Origin: Petropleomorpha daqingensis
Lineage (GTDB): Bacteria > Actinomycetota > Actinomycetes > Mycobacteriales > Geodermatophilaceae
Length of the DNA: 64,000 bases
Assembly: GCF_013408985.1 (NCBI RefSeq)
Contig: NZ_JACBZT010000001.1
Location: forward strand, 3,472,001 to 3,536,000
Direction of reading: 5' to 3'
A model generated the notes under the pieces. The model saw only the letters and a program-made list of their open reading frames with translations, was not told where the DNA came from and did no database searches. Of the stretch, positions 51,271 through 60,379 are shown in pieces; position 1 is the first letter of the stretch, and every line of letters begins with the position of its first letter. The position numbers and the translations under genes were made by a program.

Positions 51271-54078
51271 TCACCGGGTGACGGTCTCGAGGAGTTCGAG
51301 TACGTGCCGGTAGGGATGTCCGGTGGCTCGCGTCATGCCGAGCTCGCAGGTGCGGTTGACCGACGCGTAGGCGCTGGCCGGGTGTTCCCGGACGGCGTGG
51401 GCTTCGGCTGCGGTGGCGCTGGCGGTGAGTTCGGGGTGCAGCAGACCGCGGTCGCCGGCGAAGGCGCAGCACGTCCAGTCGTCGGGGCGCACGACCTCGT
51501 CGGCGACCGCTGCGGCCACCCGCAGCAGCGCGTCCTCGATGCCGAGCTGGGTCGAGGAGCAGGTCGGGTGCACGACCACCGAGGCGATCCGGCGGGCGGC
51601 GGGCAGTCGCGGCAGCACGGTGGCGTCGACGAACGCGACGGCGTCCACGACGTCGATGCCCTGTTCGCCCAGCAGGAGCTGCAGGCCTTCGGTGCACGAG
51701 GTCGCGTCGACCGCCACCGGAAGAGCGCCCCCGTCGGTGGCGCGTCGCAGCACAGGGAGGACGCGTTCCCGCATCGCGGCGTACCCCTCGGTCAGGCCCT
51801 TGGACTTCCACGGTGTTCCGCAGCACAGCGAGCCGATGCCCTCCGGCACGCGGACGGGGACGGCGGCCCGATCGCACAGCTCGAGGAACGCGTCGCGGAC
51901 CCCCAGGGCGCCGGCTGCAGGGCCGAACATGGTCGAGATGCAAGCCGGGAAGTACACGGCTACGGGTTGCTCGGCCGGGTGGGGGAGGCGGCGGCTGCCT
52001 CCCCGGGGCAGCTCCGGGGACCAGGCAGGGACGACGTCGTCGCCGAGCAGCGCCCGGCCGGCGGCCGTCACGGCGCGGGGGAGGGGGGCGGGCACCGCCC
52101 TCGCGGCGGTCAGCGCGGCCGCGGCCGCGCGGGTGGCGGCGTCCCAGTGCCGGGCCGCGGTGGTCCAGGCCTTCTGCTCGATGCGGCCGTGGGACTCTGC
52201 GCGCAGCCGGCGGGTGAGGTCGCCGGTGTCGATGAGCACGGGGCAGGCGGTCCGGCACATGCCGTCGACCGCGCAGGTCTCCACCGCGTCGTACCGGTAC
52301 TCGTCCTCCAGGCACTCGAGCAGCGCGGCGTGCCCGGCATCCCGGGCGCGGGCCATCTCGCGGCGCAGCACGATCCGCCGCCGGGGCGTGGTGGTGAGGT
52401 CCTTGCTCGGGCACACCGGCTCGCAGTAGCCGCATTCCACGCAACGGTCGACCTCGACCTCGACGGTCGGGGTGGACTTGAGATGGCTGACGTGGCCGGC
52501 CGGGTCCTCGTCGAGCAGGACGCCAGGATTGAGCAGGCCGCACGGGTCCAGCAGCCGCTTGGTCTCGCGCATGACCTCGTACAGCTCCTCGCCGTACTGC
52601 CGTCGCACGAACGGGGCCATGATCCGGCCGGTGCCGTGCTCGGCCTTGAGCGTGCCGCCCGCGTCCAGCACGAGGCCGACCATGTCGTCGGTGAAGCGCA
52701 GGTAGCGGTCGACGTTGCCGGCCGCGTCGAAGTTCTCGTTGAGCAGGAAGTGGACGTTGCCGTCCTTGGCGTGGCCGAAGATCACGCTGCCGGTGTAGCC
52801 GTGGACGTCGAACAGCCGGACGAGCTCTTGGCAGGTGGGCAGCAACTCGGGCACGGGGACGGCGATGTCCTCCAGCAGTGCCGTCGTCCCGGACGGGCGT
52901 GCCCCGGCCACGGCGGTGTAGAGGCCCTTCCGGATGTGCCACAGCGCTGCCCGTTCGGCCGCGTCGGCGGAGAGGGCCGCGGGGGAGGACAGCGGCAGGC
53001 CGGCGAGCACCCGCTCGGATGCGGCGACGCGGTCGGCGAGCTCTTTGTCGGTGGGCTGCTGGTGCTCGACGAGCAAGGCGGCGTGGTCGCGTACCTCGAG
53101 GGATCGGAGGGCGGCGATCGCCCCCGGGTCGGTCTGGGCGACGCGCAGGCTCGTGGCGTCGAGCAGTTCGATGGTGGCCAAGCCCGAGTCCACCAGCGCA
53201 GGCAGCGAGCCGGTGGCCGCGGCGAGATCGGGGAACACCAGCAGCGCGGTGGCGGCGTGCCGGTGGGCGGGGACGGTGCGGAAGGTGGCCTGGGCGACGA
53301 AGGCCAGCGTGCCCTCGGAGCCGATGACGAGGTGCAGCAGGACGTCGACCGGCCGGTCGTGGTCGAGAAAGGAGTTGACCCCGTACCCCATGGTGTTCTT
53401 CAGCGAGTAGAGGGCCTGGATGCGGCGCACCGAGCCGGGGTTGCCGCGCACCCGGTCGCGCAGCCGGGCCAGGCCCTCGTACACGTCGGGCTCGAGTGCC
53501 CGCAGGCGCTCGTCGGCGTCCGGAGCCCCGGTGTCCAGGACCGTGCCCGAAGGCAGTACCAGGATGGCGGACTCCAGCGTTCGGTAGGTGTTCAGCTCGG
53601 TGCCGCAGGCCATGCCGGAGGAGTTGTTGGCGACGACGCCGCCGATCGTGCAGGCGGATTCGCTGGCCGGGTCGGGGCCGAGCTTGCGCCCGTACCGCGC
53701 CAGCCGGGTGTTGACCTCGCGCACCGTCGCTCCGGGCTGCACACGTACCCGGGCGCCGTCGTCGAGCACCTCGATACGCCGGAAGTGCCGCCGCGTGTCG
53801 ACCAGCACGCCGTCGTTGGTCGCCTGCCCGGACAGGCTGGTGCCGCCCGAGCGGAACGTCAGCGCCAGCCCGGAGGCGGCAGCGGTGCGTAGCAGGGCGC
53901 CCACCTGGCTCGCGTCGCGCGGGCTGACGACCGCCTGCGGGACGAGCAGGTAGTGCGAGGCGTCGTGGGCGAACCCGAGCCGGTCGGTGGCCCGGGCCGC
54001 GACCGCGCCGGGCGCGGCCTGCTCCAGCGCGGCGAGCAGCCCGGGGTCGGGGGAGAGGAGGTCCTCAGTGCGACTCAC
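51271..54078 (-). CDS. FAD-linked/Fe-S D-lactate-dehydrogenase-like protein
   Basis: A 935-residue membrane-associated type flavoprotein. The N-terminal PCMH-type FAD domain has TFRSGGTSLSGQATNDGVLV and CTIGGVVANNSSGMACGT. The FAD-oxidase C-terminal domain contains GHAKDGNVHF and LKAEHGTGRIMAPF. The ferredoxin-like part carries two 4Fe-4S clusters (CVECGYCEPVCP and CAVDGMCRTACP), and CCG-type cysteines occur near the end (LCCGTPW, TCCAF). The architecture matches respiratory D-2-hydroxyacid (lactate/glycolate) dehydrogenases feeding quinone. In the proposed pathway it would oxidise lactate released by the FAH hydrolase. It overlaps the dehydratase gene by 14 bases. Confidence 0.92.
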   Translation of the reverse strand: MSRTEDLLSPDPGLLAALEQAAPGAVAARATDRLGFAHDASHYLLVPQAVVSPRDASQVGALLRTAAASGLALTFRSGGTSLSGQATNDGVLVDTRRHFRRIEVLDDGARVRVQPGATVREVNTRLARYGRKLGPDPASESACTIGGVVANNSSGMACGTELNTYRTLESAILVLPSGTVLDTGAPDADERLRALEPDVYEGLARLRDRVRGNPGSVRRIQALYSLKNTMGYGVNSFLDHDRPVDVLLHLVIGSEGTLAFVAQATFRTVPAHRHAATALLVFPDLAAATGSLPALVDSGLATIELLDATSLRVAQTDPGAIAALRSLEVRDHAALLVEHQQPTDKELADRVAASERVLAGLPLSSPAALSADAAERAALWHIRKGLYTAVAGARPSGTTALLEDIAVPVPELLPTCQELVRLFDVHGYTGSVIFGHAKDGNVHFLLNENFDAAGNVDRYLRFTDDMVGLVLDAGGTLKAEHGTGRIMAPFVRRQYGEELYEVMRETKRLLDPCGLLNPGVLLDEDPAGHVSHLKSTPTVEVEVDRCVECGYCEPVCPSKDLTTTPRRRIVLRREMARARDAGHAALLECLEDEYRYDAVETCAVDGMCRTACPVLIDTGDLTRRLRAESHGRIEQKAWTTAARHWDAATRAAAAALTAARAVPAPLPRAVTAAGRALLGDDVVPAWSPELPRGGSRRLPHPAEQPVAVYFPACISTMFGPAAGALGVRDAFLELCDRAAVPVRVPEGIGSLCCGTPWKSKGLTEGYAAMRERVLPVLRRATDGGALPVAVDATSCTEGLQLLLGEQGIDVVDAVAFVDATVLPRLPAARRIASVVVHPTCSSTQLGIEDALLRVAAAVADEVVRPDDWTCCAFAGDRGLLHPELTASATAAEAHAVREHPASAYASVNRTCELGMTRATGHPYRHVLELLETVTR

Positions 54079-55774
54079 GGCTCACCTCGGAGCCGCTGGA
54101 GCCGACGAGGAAGTCCAGGTCGGCGCCGGTGTCGGCCTGCAGGACGTGGTCGACGTAGAGCCGCTCCCAGCCGCGGGCGGGGTTGGCGAAGCCGGCGACG
54201 GTGGCCTCGTTCGGAGTGCGGGCGGCCAGCACGGCGTCGTCGATCTCGACGTCGATCCGGCGGGCCTCGACGTCCAGGCTGATCACGTCGCCGGTGCGGA
54301 CCAGCGCGAGCGGGCCACCCGCGGCGGCCTCGGGGGCGACGTGCAGGACGACGGTGCCGTACGCGGTGCCCGACATCCGCCCGTCGCAGACCCGGACCAT
54401 GTCGCGCACGCCGGCCTCGAGCAGCTTCTTGGGCAGCGGCATGTTCGACACCTCGGGCATGCCCGGGTAGCCCTTCGGTCCGCAGCCGCGCAGCACGAGC
54501 ACCGAGTCGGCGGTGACGTCGAGGTCGGGGTCGTCCACGCGGGCGTGGAAGTCCTCGATCGAGTCGAAGACGACGGCCGGGCCGCGGTGGCGCAGCAGCT
54601 TCGGCGACGCGGCGGCGGGCTTGATGACCGCGCCGGACGGGGCGAGGTTGCCGCGCAGCACCGCGATGCCGCCGTGGGCGACCAGCGGGTCGGTGCGCGG
54701 GCGGATCACCTCGGCGTCCCAGATCGGGGCGTCGTCCAGGTAGTCGACCAGCGGCTTGCCGGTGACCGTGAGCGCGGAGGGGTCGAGCAGGTCGCGCACC
54801 TCGCGCAGCACGGCGAGCAGGCCGCCGGCGCGGTGGAAGTCCTCCATGAGGAACCGGCCGGCCGGCTGCAGGTCGACCAGGACGGGTACCTCCGAGCCGA
54901 TGCGGTCGAAGTCGTCGAGGGTCAGGTCGATGCCCAGCCGGCCGGCGATGGCCAGCAGGTGGACGACGGCGTTGGTGGACCCGCCGATCGCGGCCAGCGC
55001 GACGATCGCGTTGGTGAACGACGCCTTGGTGAGGAAGGTCGAGGGCCGCCGGTCGGCGGTGACCAGGTCGACGACCAGCCGGCCGGTGCCGTGGGCGGCC
55101 TCGAGCAGCCGGCTGTCGGCGGCCGGGGTGCCGGCCACGCCGGGGACGACGGTGCCCAGGGCCTCGGCGACCAGGCCCATCGTCGAGGCGGTGCCCATGG
55201 TGTTGCAGTGCCCGCGGGAGCGGATCATCGCCGACTCGGAGCGGGTGAACTGCTCGGCCGACAGCGTGCCGGCGCGGACCTCCTCGCTCAATCGCCACAC
55301 GTCGGTGCCGCAGCCCAGCGGCACCCCGCGGAAGGTGCCGGTCAGCATCGGGCCGCCGGGGACGACGACCGCCGGCAGGTCGACCGAGGCCGCGGCCATG
55401 AGCAGCGCCGGGATCGTCTTGTCGCAGCCGCCGAGGAGCACCAGCCCGTCGATCGGGTTGGCGCGGAACATCTCCTCCATCTCCATCGCGGCGAGGTTGC
55501 GCCAGAGCATCGCCGTGGGCCGCACGTTCGTCTCGCCCAGGCCCAGCACCGGCAGCTCGAGCGGGGTGCCGCCCGCGGCGTGCACGCCGTCGCGCACCGC
55601 CGCGGCCACCTCGGTCAGGTGCCGGTTGCAGGGCACGAGGTCCGAGGCGGTGTTGGCGATGGCGATCTGCGGCCGGTCGAAGCCGTCGGAGGGGATGCCG
55701 CGGCGCATCCAGGCGCGGTGGATGTAGGTGTTGCGGTCGTCGCCGGCGTACCACTGCGCGCTGCGGAGACTCAT
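54065..55774 (-). CDS. IlvD/Edd-family sugar-acid dehydratase
   Basis: A 569-residue Fe-S dehydratase of the IlvD/Edd family, closer in pattern to arabinonate/xylonate-type sugar-acid dehydratases than to dihydroxy-acid dehydratase. The cluster ligands are Cys49 (LVPCNRHL), Cys117 (GGCDKTIPA) and Cys190 (RGHCNTMGTASTMG). The lid and metal segment CDGRMSGTAYG is present. It would convert a 6-deoxyaldonate to the 2-keto-3-deoxy acid. Known rhamnonate and fuconate dehydratases are mostly enolase-superfamily enzymes, so this would be a different enzyme at that step. ATG at 55774; divergent from the IclR gene. Confidence 0.92.
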   Translation of the reverse strand: MSLRSAQWYAGDDRNTYIHRAWMRRGIPSDGFDRPQIAIANTASDLVPCNRHLTEVAAAVRDGVHAAGGTPLELPVLGLGETNVRPTAMLWRNLAAMEMEEMFRANPIDGLVLLGGCDKTIPALLMAAASVDLPAVVVPGGPMLTGTFRGVPLGCGTDVWRLSEEVRAGTLSAEQFTRSESAMIRSRGHCNTMGTASTMGLVAEALGTVVPGVAGTPAADSRLLEAAHGTGRLVVDLVTADRRPSTFLTKASFTNAIVALAAIGGSTNAVVHLLAIAGRLGIDLTLDDFDRIGSEVPVLVDLQPAGRFLMEDFHRAGGLLAVLREVRDLLDPSALTVTGKPLVDYLDDAPIWDAEVIRPRTDPLVAHGGIAVLRGNLAPSGAVIKPAAASPKLLRHRGPAVVFDSIEDFHARVDDPDLDVTADSVLVLRGCGPKGYPGMPEVSNMPLPKKLLEAGVRDMVRVCDGRMSGTAYGTVVLHVAPEAAAGGPLALVRTGDVISLDVEARRIDVEIDDAVLAARTPNEATVAGFANPARGWERLYVDHVLQADTGADLDFLVGSSGSEVSRESH

Positions 55775-55780
55775 GTGCCC

Positions 55781-55815
55781 TTCCAACTATCGACATGATG
55801 GTCTAACTTCTGGAA
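55781..55815. promoter_or_regulatory. Divergent promoter/operator between dehydratase and IclR genes
   Basis: Only 45 bases separate the two divergent starts. The gap contains TTCCA-N25-TGGAA and an inner ATCGACATGAT near-dyad in an AT-richer stretch. IclR proteins often autoregulate and control divergent catabolic genes, so this is the probable binding site. Confidence 0.5.
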
Positions 55816-55819
55816 CGCC

Positions 55820-56641
55820 ATGGACAGTACGCAGACATCGGGCCGAGCAACAGCACCCGCCGCCGGCACCGTGCAACGGCTCGACGAGGCGCGGCTCGTG
55901 GGCTCGGACCGGGTGCTGGCGGTGCTCAAGGAGCTGGGCCGGTTCCCGGACGGGGTCGGCCTCGAGGAACTGACCCGTGCCATCGGCAGCCCCAAGCCGA
56001 CCGTGCACCGGGCCCTGCAGTCGCTGCGCCGGGCCGGCCTGGCCGACCAGGACGCGCGCGGCCACTACCTGCTCGGCGACGAGTTCCTCCGCTTGGCCTT
56101 CGCTCACCACGAGGTCCGACCGGAGCACGTGCGCATCCGCCCGGTCCTCGAGGCGCTGGCTGCGAAGTTCGGCGAGACCGCGCACTACGCCGTCCTCGAC
56201 GGCCGCGACGTGGTCTACCGGGCCAAGGTGGACCCTCCCGCAGGAGCTGTTCGGCTGACCTCCACGATCGGTGGCCGCAACCCCGGCCATTCCACGGGGG
56301 TCGGCAAGCTGCTGCTCGCTCAGCAGTTGCCGACTCTCGACCGGGTGACCGCCTGGGTGGGGTCGGCCGAGTTGGAACGCCGCACCCCGCACACCCGGTG
56401 CTCGGCCGCCGAGCTGCACCGCGATCTGGTGGAGATACGGGACCGCGGGTACGCCAGCGACGACCAGGAGAACGAGATCGGGATCAACTGCGTGGCGCTG
56501 CCTGTCTACGCGTTGTCGCCGGCCGCGCCCTCCGGGGCGGTCAGCGTCAGCGCGCTGGCCTACCGGACGCCGTTAGCAGCGCTCGTCGACGCTGTCCCCG
56601 AGATCCGACGCCTGCTCGGCCCGTTGGCCGGCGGCCGCTGA
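55820..56641 (+). CDS. IclR-family transcriptional regulator
   Basis: A 273-residue regulator: winged helix (about 30-90, VLAVLKELGRFPDGVGLEEL, IGSPKPTVHRALQSLRRAG) and C-terminal effector domain (about 100-260) with GETAHYAVLDGRDVVYRAKV, GRNPGHSTGVGKLLL and the terminal YASDDQENEIGINCVALPV. IclR proteins bind small carboxylic or sugar-acid effectors. It is divergent from the dehydratase operon and 30 bases ahead of the FAH gene, so it sits at the centre of the catabolic cluster and probably regulates both arms. Confidence 0.92.
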   Translation: MDSTQTSGRATAPAAGTVQRLDEARLVGSDRVLAVLKELGRFPDGVGLEELTRAIGSPKPTVHRALQSLRRAGLADQDARGHYLLGDEFLRLAFAHHEVRPEHVRIRPVLEALAAKFGETAHYAVLDGRDVVYRAKVDPPAGAVRLTSTIGGRNPGHSTGVGKLLLAQQLPTLDRVTAWVGSAELERRTPHTRCSAAELHRDLVEIRDRGYASDDQENEIGINCVALPVYALSPAAPSGAVSVSALAYRTPLAALVDAVPEIRRLLGPLAGGR

Positions 56642-56671
56642 CCCGTTCCTCGAATCCTGGAGAGCTGTGCT

Positions 56672-57532
56672 GTGTTCCTGATGCGCATCGGCGCGCCCGG
56701 CGCCGAGAAGCCGATCGCCCGGCTCGACGACGACACCTACGTCGACCTGGCCGACGTCGTCGACGACTTCGACGAGGCCTTCTTCGGCAGCGGGGGACTG
56801 GACCGCATCCGCCCGGTCGTCGCCGAGCGGGCCGCGGCCGGCCAGGTCTCCCGGTTCGCCGGCGAGCGGATCGGCGCCCCGATCGCCCGGCCGCACCAGA
56901 TCCTGTGCATCGGGCTCAACTACCGCGACCACGCCGCCGAGACCGGCCAAGCCGTGCCCGCCGAGCCGATCCTGTTCACCAAGTCGCCCAACACCCTCAT
57001 CGGTCCGGACGACGACGTGCGCATCCCGCGCGGCTCGACCAAGCCCGACTGGGAGGTCGAGCTCGGCGTCGTCATCGGCCGCCGCACCAGCTACCTCGAC
57101 TCGCCCGAGGAGGCGCGCGACGCGATCGCCGGCTTCTGCGTGGTCAACGACGTCAGCGAGCGGGCGTTCCAGATCGAGCGGGCCGGTCAGTGGGTCAAGG
57201 GCAAGTCGGCCGAGACGTTCAACCCGGCCGGCCCCTGGCTGGTGACCCCCGACGAGATCGACGACGTCCTGGACCTGGACATGTGGCTCGACGTCAACGG
57301 CGTGCGCCGGCAGACCGGCAACACCAAGACGATGGTGTTCGACCCGTACGTGATCGTGCACTACCTCAGCCAGTTCCTCGTGATGGAGCCCGGCGACCTC
57401 ATCAACACCGGCACGCCGCCCGGCGTCGGGATGGGCTTCGACCCGCCGGTCTGGCTGCAGCCCGGCGACGTCATGGAGCTGGGCATCACCGGGCTCGGCG
57501 CGCAGCAGCAGACCGTGCTCGCGCCCCGGTGA
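56672..57532 (+). CDS. FAH-family hydrolase, probable 2,4-diketo-3-deoxy-sugar-acid hydrolase
   Basis: A 286-residue fumarylacetoacetate-hydrolase-fold enzyme. Metal ligands are in KPDWEVELGVVIG (two Glu) with Asp in VVNDVSERAFQ, and the C-terminal GDLINTGTPPGVGMG is conserved. The segment VKGKSAETFNPAGPWLVT is typical of hydrolases acting on 2,4-diketo-3-deoxy acids such as LRA6 of the non-phosphorylative rhamnose pathway, yielding pyruvate and lactate. The start is GTG 56672, or ATG 56681 in the same frame. The stop overlaps the zinc dehydrogenase start. Confidence 0.9.
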   Translation: MFLMRIGAPGAEKPIARLDDDTYVDLADVVDDFDEAFFGSGGLDRIRPVVAERAAAGQVSRFAGERIGAPIARPHQILCIGLNYRDHAAETGQAVPAEPILFTKSPNTLIGPDDDVRIPRGSTKPDWEVELGVVIGRRTSYLDSPEEARDAIAGFCVVNDVSERAFQIERAGQWVKGKSAETFNPAGPWLVTPDEIDDVLDLDMWLDVNGVRRQTGNTKTMVFDPYVIVHYLSQFLVMEPGDLINTGTPPGVGMGFDPPVWLQPGDVMELGITGLGAQQQTVLAPR

Positions 57533-58560
57533 GCACGCCGACCATGCGGGCCTACGTCCTCACCGGTCCCCGGCAGGGCTCGGTGCAGGAGGTCCCCGCG
57601 CCGGTGGCCGCACCCGGTGAGGTCGTCGTCGACGTGGAGCGAGTCGGCGTCTGCGGCACCGACGTCGAGTTCTTCACCGGCGAGATGGCCTACCTGCACC
57701 AAGGGCACGCCGCCTACCCGATGCGCCTGGGGCACGAGTGGGCCGGCACCGTGACCGCCATAGGGCCGGGCGTGGACCCGGCCTGGGTGGGCCGCCACGT
57801 GACGGGCGACACCATGCTCGGCGACCAGGTCTGCCGCCGGTGCCGCAAAGGCCAGCAGCACGTGTGCGAGGACCGACAGGAGCTGGGGATCCGCGGCGGC
57901 CGGCCCGGTGCGCTCGCCGAGCAACTCGCCGTCCCGGCGTGGTCGCTGCACGCGCTTCCGGAGTCCGTCGGCGCCGTCCTGGGCGCGCTCGTCGAGCCCG
58001 GCGGGAACGCGCTGCGGGCCGCACAGGCCGCCGATCTCGAGCCCGGTGAGCGCGTGCTCGTCACCGGTCCGGGCACGATTGGGCTGCTCGTGGCCATGTT
58101 CGCCCGCGCCGCCGGCGCGGAGGTCCACCTCCTCGGCCGCTCGGACAGATCCCTCGCCTTCGCCCGCGGGCTCGGCTTCGAGCACACCTGGACCGAGGAC
58201 GAACTACCCGCCCTGCCGTTCGACGCCGTGGTGGAGGCGTCCAACGCGGTGCATCTGCCGGCGCGTGCCCTGGACCTGGTCGAGCCTGCCGGCCGGGTCG
58301 TCTACATCGGCCTGGCCGGGAGCCCCAGCACGATCGACACGCGGACCCTCGCGCTCAAGGACGTCACCGCCGTCGGGATCCTCTCCGCCTCACCGGGCCT
58401 GCCCGACACCATCGCCGCCTACGCGAGCGGCGCTGTCGATCCGCGGCCGCTGGTAGCGGCCACCGTCGGACTGGATCAGGTCGGTTCCGTGCTCGCCGGG
58501 GCACGGCCGCAGGGCGCCGGTCCCGGACCCAAGGTCCACATCGACCCCCGCCTCGTCTGA
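57529..58560 (+). CDS. Zinc-dependent alcohol/polyol dehydrogenase (MDR family)
   Basis: A 343-residue medium-chain dehydrogenase with catalytic-zinc residues (RVGVCGTDVEFF, LGHEWAGTV) and coenzyme loop VTGPGTIGLLVAMFARAAGA. The structural-zinc loop reads D-Q-V-C-R-R-C-R-K-G-Q-Q-H-V-C: the first of the four usual cysteines is Asp. It may oxidise the sugar, the keto-deoxy acid or a side-chain alcohol. The GTG start overlaps the FAH stop; the SDR starts 10 bases after its stop. Confidence 0.9.
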   Translation: MSTPTMRAYVLTGPRQGSVQEVPAPVAAPGEVVVDVERVGVCGTDVEFFTGEMAYLHQGHAAYPMRLGHEWAGTVTAIGPGVDPAWVGRHVTGDTMLGDQVCRRCRKGQQHVCEDRQELGIRGGRPGALAEQLAVPAWSLHALPESVGAVLGALVEPGGNALRAAQAADLEPGERVLVTGPGTIGLLVAMFARAAGAEVHLLGRSDRSLAFARGLGFEHTWTEDELPALPFDAVVEASNAVHLPARALDLVEPAGRVVYIGLAGSPSTIDTRTLALKDVTAVGILSASPGLPDTIAAYASGAVDPRPLVAATVGLDQVGSVLAGARPQGAGPGPKVHIDPRLV

Positions 58561-58570
58561 AGGGACGAAC

Positions 58571-59311
58571 ATGGACGACTTCGAGGGCCTCGTCGCCCTG
58601 GTCACCGGCGGTGCCAGCGGCATCGGCGCCGCCACCGCCGCGCACCTGCAGGAGCGCGGCGCGCGCGTGGCGGTTCTCGACCGGGACCCGGCCGGCGCGC
58701 CGGACGGCGTGCTGGCCCTGGGCTGCGACATCACCGACAGCGGCGCGGTCGACTTGGCCGTCGCATCGGTGGTCGACCGGCTCGGCGGCCTCGACGTGGT
58801 GGTGAACAACGCCGGCATCGGTGCCACCGGCGACGTAGCCGGCAACGACGACGCGGAGTGGGCCCGCGTGCTCGATGTCAACGTCACGGGCATGGCCCGG
58901 GTGTCGCGGGCGGCTTTGCCGCACCTACGCGCGTCACGGCACGCCGCGGTGGTGAACATGTGCTCGGCGGTGGCGTTCGTCGGCGTTCGGCAGCGGGCGC
59001 TCTACAGCGCCAGCAAAGGCGCCGTCCTCGCCCTCACGCTGGCGATGGCCGCCGACCACGCGGCCGACGGGATCCGGGTGAACGCGGTCGCGCCGGGCAC
59101 CGCCGACACCCCGTGGGTAGGGCGGCTGCTCGCGGCCGCCGACGACCCGGAGGCCGCGGCCGAGGCGCTGCGCAGGCGGCAGCCGATCGGCCGGCTGGTC
59201 ACCGCGGGCGAGGTCGCCCATGCGATCGCCTCGCTCGCCTCTCCCTCGGCCGCTTCGATCACCGGCACCGTCCTCCGGGTCGACGGCGGCATGACCACGC
59301 TGCGACTGTGA
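58571..59311 (+). CDS. SDR-family dehydrogenase, probable 2-keto-3-deoxy-sugar-acid dehydrogenase
   Basis: A 246-residue short-chain dehydrogenase: ALVTGGASGIGAATA, an early Asp after strand 2 (VAVLDRDP), which favours NAD, VVNNAGIG, and YSASKGAV. Its place beside the FAH hydrolase fits the step that oxidises C4 of the 2-keto-3-deoxy acid to the 2,4-diketo acid. ATG start with AGGGACGA upstream. The stop overlaps the start of a truncated gene. Confidence 0.9.
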   Translation: MDDFEGLVALVTGGASGIGAATAAHLQERGARVAVLDRDPAGAPDGVLALGCDITDSGAVDLAVASVVDRLGGLDVVVNNAGIGATGDVAGNDDAEWARVLDVNVTGMARVSRAALPHLRASRHAAVVNMCSAVAFVGVRQRALYSASKGAVLALTLAMAADHAADGIRVNAVAPGTADTPWVGRLLAAADDPEAAAEALRRRQPIGRLVTAGEVAHAIASLASPSAASITGTVLRVDGGMTTLRL

Positions 59312-59457
59312 CCGCGGACGCGGACCTGCCACTTCTGCGCGTGGTCATCCTCGGGGCCGCCCGCATCGCCGAAGCGGCCGTGGTGACGCCGGCCCCCGAC
59401 ATCGGCGCGGACGTCGTCGGCGTCGCGGCCCGCGATCTGTGGCGAGGGGAGTCCTAG
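59308..59457 (+). pseudogene. Truncated N-terminal fragment of a Gfo/Idh oxidoreductase
   Basis: A 49-codon frame, starting in a GTGA overlap with the SDR, encodes LRVVILGAARIAEAAVVTPA and VVGVAARD, the Rossmann start of Gfo/Idh proteins. It then ends at a TAG. The rest of the gene is absent: the next 85 bases do not continue it in any frame that I can see. It looks like a deletion remnant. Confidence 0.65.
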
Positions 59458-59542
59458 GGACGCGGCGGTCGGTTGTCGGCTGGTCGGGTGATGGCTGCGC
59501 GCGGTCGCTGCGTCACAGGTCGGGGCCCCGTACCGTCGTGGC

Positions 59543-60193
59543 GTGGCCGACGTCCAGCCCTTCGTCCGGGAACCCAAGCAGGAGCGCAGCCGTCAGTCCT
59601 TCGAGAAGGCACTCGACGCAGCCGTGGCCCTGATGGTGGAACGACGATCGGGCGCATTCACCCTCGCCGAGGTCGCCGAGCGGGCCGGGGTGTCCATCGG
59701 GTCGATGTACGGGCGGGTCGACAGCAAGGATGACCTCATCCGCACGGTTCACGCCCGCGAAATGGCCCGCATCCGCAACGAGCAGGAGGAGGTCTTCGCC
59801 ACGGCTGCGCCGGCCGACGAGGACCTCCCCCGGCTGGTCCGACGCATCATCGTGACGACAGCGGAGCACCTGCGCCGCAACGCCGCGGTTCTGGCGCCAC
59901 TGATGGTGGTCGGCAGCCAGGACCCGCAGGTCTTCGCGGCTGGACGCCCGGTCTACTACGGCCTGGTCGAGGCCTTCTGCTCGGCGTTGCTCACCCACCG
60001 CGACGAGATCCGGCGCGCGGATCCGGACCGGGCCGTGGTCTGGAGCTTCGACGTCGTCTACAGCGTCGTGGCCCGCCACCTCGGGCTCGGGAGCGCCCCG
60101 GATTTTGCCGTCGGTCTGGCTGACTGGGACCAGGTCCTCGACGATCTCACGGAGATCGTGACGGCCTTCCTGCAGGGCTCGACCGCGGGCTGA
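59543..60193 (+). CDS. TetR-family transcriptional regulator
   Basis: A 216-residue regulator with an N-terminal helix-turn-helix (about 15-62: RSRQSFEKALDAAVALMVER, FTLAEVAERAGVSIGSMYGR) and a helical ligand domain. GTG start. It could regulate the downstream Gfo/Idh-rhamnosidase genes, in front of which lies a strong dyad (60342-60379); this is inference. Confidence 0.88.
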   Translation: MADVQPFVREPKQERSRQSFEKALDAAVALMVERRSGAFTLAEVAERAGVSIGSMYGRVDSKDDLIRTVHAREMARIRNEQEEVFATAAPADEDLPRLVRRIIVTTAEHLRRNAAVLAPLMVVGSQDPQVFAAGRPVYYGLVEAFCSALLTHRDEIRRADPDRAVVWSFDVVYSVVARHLGLGSAPDFAVGLADWDQVLDDLTEIVTAFLQGSTAG

Positions 60194-60201
60194 ATCCCTG
60201 T

Positions 60202-60223
60202 CGCCCGGTCGCCCGACCGGGCG
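60202..60223. terminator. Hairpin after the TetR gene
   Basis: CGCCCGGTCG and CGACCGGGCG form a perfect 10-bp stem with a two-base loop, eight bases after the stop. Confidence 0.75.
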
Positions 60224-60341
60224 GGAAGCACCCGTGGCCAGCGAACTGGGTTCGACGCACGCCATGTCCAGGCCGTGCCTCCTCGCCGGCGCTACTCCCG
60301 TGCCTCGGGCACCCATTGACCTGTGGGCAAGCGCACTCTAG

Positions 60342-60379
60342 CCTCAGATCAAAATCGTGATTCTGAAACTTATCTGAGG
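60342..60379. promoter_or_regulatory. AT-rich dyad, candidate operator/promoter for the rhamnosidase arm
   Basis: CCTCAGAT (60342-60349) and ATCTGAGG (60372-60379) are perfect inverted arms flanking 22 bases that themselves contain the dyad AATC-GT-GATT (60353-60362). This is the most AT-rich stretch nearby. A TetR- or LacI-like protein could bind here. Confidence 0.5.
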
